Shown here: positions 9,404-11,441 of the stretch, piece after piece
How positions within the stretch are numbered: the first letter of the stretch is position 1
Layout: the number at the start of each line of letters is the position of its first letter
Assembly: GCA_001970855.1 (NCBI GenBank)
Contig: LSSN01001106.1
Location: 1-11,441, forward strand
Origin: Smittium culicis
Lineage: Eukaryota > Kickxellomycota > Harpellomycetes > Harpellales > Legeriomycetaceae
Reading direction: 5' to 3'
DNA length: 11,441 bases
Made by a program: the position numbers and the translations under genes
The notes under the pieces: model-generated
Seen by the model: the letters and a program-made list of their open reading frames with translations, nothing else
Database searches by the model: none
Told to the model about the DNA's origin: nothing

Positions 9404-10061
9404 TTAAGATTCAAAGATAAATTCTTTTAGTGTTTTGTATGCATTGTCGATGTCATCATTGACGATTTTGATATCGTGAGATCCAGGAGAGTTTCCATAC
9501 TCCATCTCGCCAATTGCTGCGTCCAAGCGCTTCTTCAAGCTGTCATCGGTTTCAGTGTTGCGACCAACTAATCGTTGCTTCAAGATTTCAATCGAAGGAG
9601 GAGAAACAAAAACAAATCTTGCATTGAGGTTTGACTTTTTAACTTGCTTAACACCTTCAATTTCAATGTCAAGAATACATGTTCTTCCGGTTTTCTGGAC
9701 AACCTCGACGGCTTTTATCGAGGATCCGTAATGGTTTCCCGAAAACTGGGCATGTTCGATGAACTCTTGGTTTTCGATCATTCTCAAAAACTCTTCACGC
9801 TTAACAAAGTTGTATGCGACTCCATCAACTTCTCCTTCTCTGGGTGATCTGGTAGTGTGTGAAACGCTGAAACCAAAGTCATTAGGGAATTCGGCAAATA
9901 ATTTTTTTATAAGAGTGCTTTTTCCACTACCGGATGGGCCAAATAACACGATCGGTCCTATTGAAGCAGTTAGTTAAAGAATTGTTGATATTTTTCATTT
10001 TACCTATTTACTAGAGTTTATAAAATTGAGATTTAAACTTACTTCTTAAGATGGCAGCCAT
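9404..10061 (-). CDS. GUK1: Guanylate kinase
   Basis: This is a cytosolic enzyme that phosphorylates GMP (and dGMP) to GDP with ATP, an essential step of guanine nucleotide supply. Exon 1 is only 19 nt (10061-10043, ATG GCT GCC ATC TTA AGA A) and exon 2 is 9957-9404. The 85-nt intron has donor GTAAGT, a TAACTAAC branch site (9976-9969) and acceptor ATAG. The protein is 190 aa, the normal family length. The P-loop is GPSGSGKS (13-20). The GMP-binding region includes SHTTRSPREGE (39-49) and YNF, followed by EFIEHAQFSGNHYG (71-84) and CILDIEIEGV (100-109). The lid helix region runs from about 136 to 154 (GRNTETDDSLKKRL). The join creates RRPIVLFGPSG, the expected N-terminus, which a start inside exon 2 would lack. 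All recognised catalytic elements are present. It is convergent with the ankyrin gene. Confidence 0.96.
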
Positions 10062-10261
10062 ATTGAACTTATTTTATTAGCCTGGAAGTATGAAAAGTGA
10101 TGGATAAACTTATCAGTTCTAACTGCTAAAGATGCAAATTGCCTTAAAAGAGTTTATGAAGGCTGCTTATCATATAACGGTTTTGGCTATAGCAAAAATT
10201 TTAATAAATCAAAAGAGAAATAATTTTATATAATGGCAGCAAATAAAAATAATCTATTCAA

Positions 10262-10379
10262 ACAGGCTATTGGATAGTGGGCCAATTTCTAGTAGCTATT
10301 TAGCCTATTGGCTCTGGCTTTAAGCCTAACAACTCGAGAAATTGGAGGAAATTGTTTTTACTAGCTAAAAATAGCCTGT
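10262..10379. repeat. Nested imperfect inverted repeat (foldback sequence)
   Basis: The outer arms ACAGGCTATT (10262-10271) and AATAGCCTGT (10370-10379) are perfect 10-bp reverse complements. Inside them CCAATTTCT (10282-10290) and AGAAATTGG (near 10338-10346) are perfect 9-bp reverse complements, and the centre holds GGCTTTAAGCC, a further 5-bp pair. The three pairs are nested in order, so the whole 118 bp could fold as one interrupted hairpin. It could be a decayed foldback or MITE-like element. No target-site duplication is evident. Confidence 0.5.
10306..10313 (-). promoter_or_regulatory. CCAAT-box-like AGCCAATA upstream of GUK1
   Basis: TATTGGCT on plus, AGCCAATA on the minus strand in the same orientation as GUK1, about 245 bp upstream of its ATG. 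It overlaps the foldback sequence. The regulatory role is inferred from motif and position. Confidence 0.25.
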
Positions 10380-11169
10380 GAATTTTAAAATAATGGACAG
10401 AATTGAGACATTGATTCTTATTAGTTTGTGAGTTTTATTCATCAAACAGGTGAATAGTATACAAACTGTTAGTGGGTAAAAATTTTTTTTTTTTGTTGGA
10501 AGGAAAGTTTCGATACAAGTAAAAGCCAGATATATACTATCTGGGTTTGCAAAAAATGCAAAAAAATAAATTAGACATTAACTAAAGAGATATTAATTTA
10601 AATGGCTTTTTAACTAATAGTAAAGTCTATCTAACCAAATGATATAAAAATCCAAGAGATCAATCATATACACTGAATAAATCACTTTTAGCCGTTTATA
10701 TCGCAAAATTAAGAGAAAAAACAATTAAAATCAAAGTTCCAGTTATATCCAATTATTGGCTATAAATATGATTAAAGACAAACTTTAGCTCCAAGTATAA
10801 AATATCGATTTTTTTTTTTTACTTATTTTGAAAATAAGTATTGTGGGTTTAAATTAGCGGATCAAATGGTACTAAAAAAAAAGTAATATTTAAAAGGCAT
10901 TTACGAGTTTATTCAAAGTGGTATTTGTGGATAAAGAATTCACCTTATTATACTTTGGAGAGGAGACATATTAAGTGTTATCATCTTATTGGATAAAACT
11001 AAACCGAAAATCTAAAGCCAATAAAAATAAGTGAATAAAATGAACTAAAAAAATTTTTTATGGTATAGACTGTGAAGTACACGTTAGTGATATCCTTATC
11101 ATCTTTTCTTTCGCAAAGGTACTCTACCAGCATAAAGATTTTCATAAAATTTTAATAGAATACTTTTTT

Positions 11170-11188
11170 AAAAAAAAAAAAAAAAAAA
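11170..11188. repeat. 19-nt poly(A) tract
   Basis: An unbroken run of 19 A residues, the longest homopolymer in the window, ending 24 bp before the ATG of the Gag-like frame. It may be plain slippage-prone spacer, or a boundary mark where an older retroposed tail meets the element. Confidence 0.85.
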
Positions 11189-11212
11189 GATTATTTACCT
11201 TCAACTCAAATT

Positions 11213-11441
11213 ATGGAACAGCAAGCTGAAACACAAGCAACCGTAGGCCAGGACCAACTCAAGATACTGACTGACATGGTACAGCAACTCTTACGTGAAA
11301 GGGAACGTAACGCAGAAACCGAGGATCCGTACGTAACTACAAGGATCCCAGTTACCGACCTAACAGTTTATCCTGAACTCACCGAGGCACTCCCGTCGAT
11401 TGAAGAAGACTTCTTCAGAACTCCGCTTACCGAAGAAGAAC
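11213..11441 (+). CDS. Retrotransposon Gag-like protein, N-terminus (runs off the window)
   Basis: An open frame of 76 complete codons starts at ATG 11213 and is still open at the window's end. It begins MEQQAETQATVGQDQLKIL; residues ~14-34 look like a short amphipathic helix (QLKILTDMVQQLLRERER), followed by acidic and Pro-containing sequence with the block VYPELTEALPSIEEDFFRTP (54-73). I recall this block as recurrent in Gag-type, retroelement-encoded proteins of Smittium-like Harpellales; that is memory, not a search. In an LTR element Gag would form the particle and precede protease, reverse transcriptase and integrase, here outside the window. G+C is close to half, far above all neighbours, and codons such as ACC, CTC and CCG are common, which fits a mobile element with its own codon habit. 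The frame alone does not prove the element is intact or active. Confidence 0.6.
   Translation, partial: MEQQAETQATVGQDQLKILTDMVQQLLRERERNAETEDPYVTTRIPVTDLTVYPELTEALPSIEEDFFRTPLTEEE

Larger units (their letters stand above)
10062..11212. other. 1.15-kb spacer upstream of GUK1 and of the Gag-like frame
   Basis: No sustained reading frame. It contains an imperfect foldback sequence (10262-10379), two further AGCCAATA-type motifs (10753-10761 on minus and 11016-11029 on plus), T runs near 10487-10495 and 10810-10820, and a 19-A tract just before the Gag-like ORF. The left part should hold the GUK1 promoter and the right part the 5' end of the retroelement. I could not delimit a long terminal repeat because its second copy would lie outside the window. 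Confidence 0.65.

Noticed and set aside
9644..9977. Plus-strand ORFs opposite guanylate kinase
   Set aside because: They are antisense to the P-loop and GMP-binding regions of GUK1, whose family match is unambiguous.
1..11441. tRNA, rRNA, CRISPR array or bacterial-type operon
   Set aside because: I looked for tRNA A- and B-box patterns, evenly spaced direct repeats and Shine-Dalgarno-linked gene runs and found none; genes are intron-containing and separately spaced.

Overview
The window reads as nuclear DNA of a very AT-rich fungus. It has four intron-containing protein genes, short GT..AG introns (71 to 166 nt), long AT-rich spacers, and one truncated retroelement-like reading frame at the right edge. 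That last frame (N-terminal Gag-like, from 11213) resembles, from my memory of the family, Gag-type proteins abundant in gut fungi of the Harpellales (Smittium and relatives, Kickxellomycotina). I therefore suggest that group, with moderate confidence; nothing else in the window pins the lineage.

Layout, left to right. 1-239: a small patch of higher G+C open on both strands, unidentified. 240-1293: AT-rich spacer. 1294-2968 (minus): a six-exon gene for a KHDC4/BLOM7-like KH-domain RNA-binding protein of 398 aa, with a 14-nt first coding exon and an 8-nt internal microexon. 3179-3882 (minus): a two-exon gene for the mitochondrial inner membrane peptidase subunit IMP2 (187 aa), in the same orientation with 210 bp between the two. 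3883-5478: a 1.6-kb divergent spacer. 5479-8957 (plus): a three-exon gene for a 1078-aa ankyrin-repeat protein with a long Ser/Asn/Lys-rich tail ending in two SH3-ligand-like proline motifs. 8958-9403: convergent 3' spacer. 9404-10061 (minus): two-exon guanylate kinase GUK1 (190 aa). 10062-11212: spacer with an imperfect foldback sequence and a 19-A tract. 11213 to the end (plus): the start of the Gag-like frame, with clearly higher G+C than everything else.

Exon structures were worked out by hand from splice signals, reading phase and family motifs. In each multi-exon gene the joins keep frame and rebuild recognisable motifs across junctions, for example the GRSMQP active-site block of IMP2 and the RRPIVLFGPSG start of GUK1.

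The genes do not form a pathway: one acts in RNA processing, one in mitochondrial protein maturation, one in nucleotide metabolism, and one is probably a scaffold. The least ordinary items are the obligatory 8-nt microexon, the unidentified ankyrin/SH3-ligand protein with its internal 16-residue repeat, a CCAAT-box-like octamer confined to spacers, and the compositionally foreign Gag-like frame. I see no bacterial-style system, CRISPR array, tRNA or rRNA.
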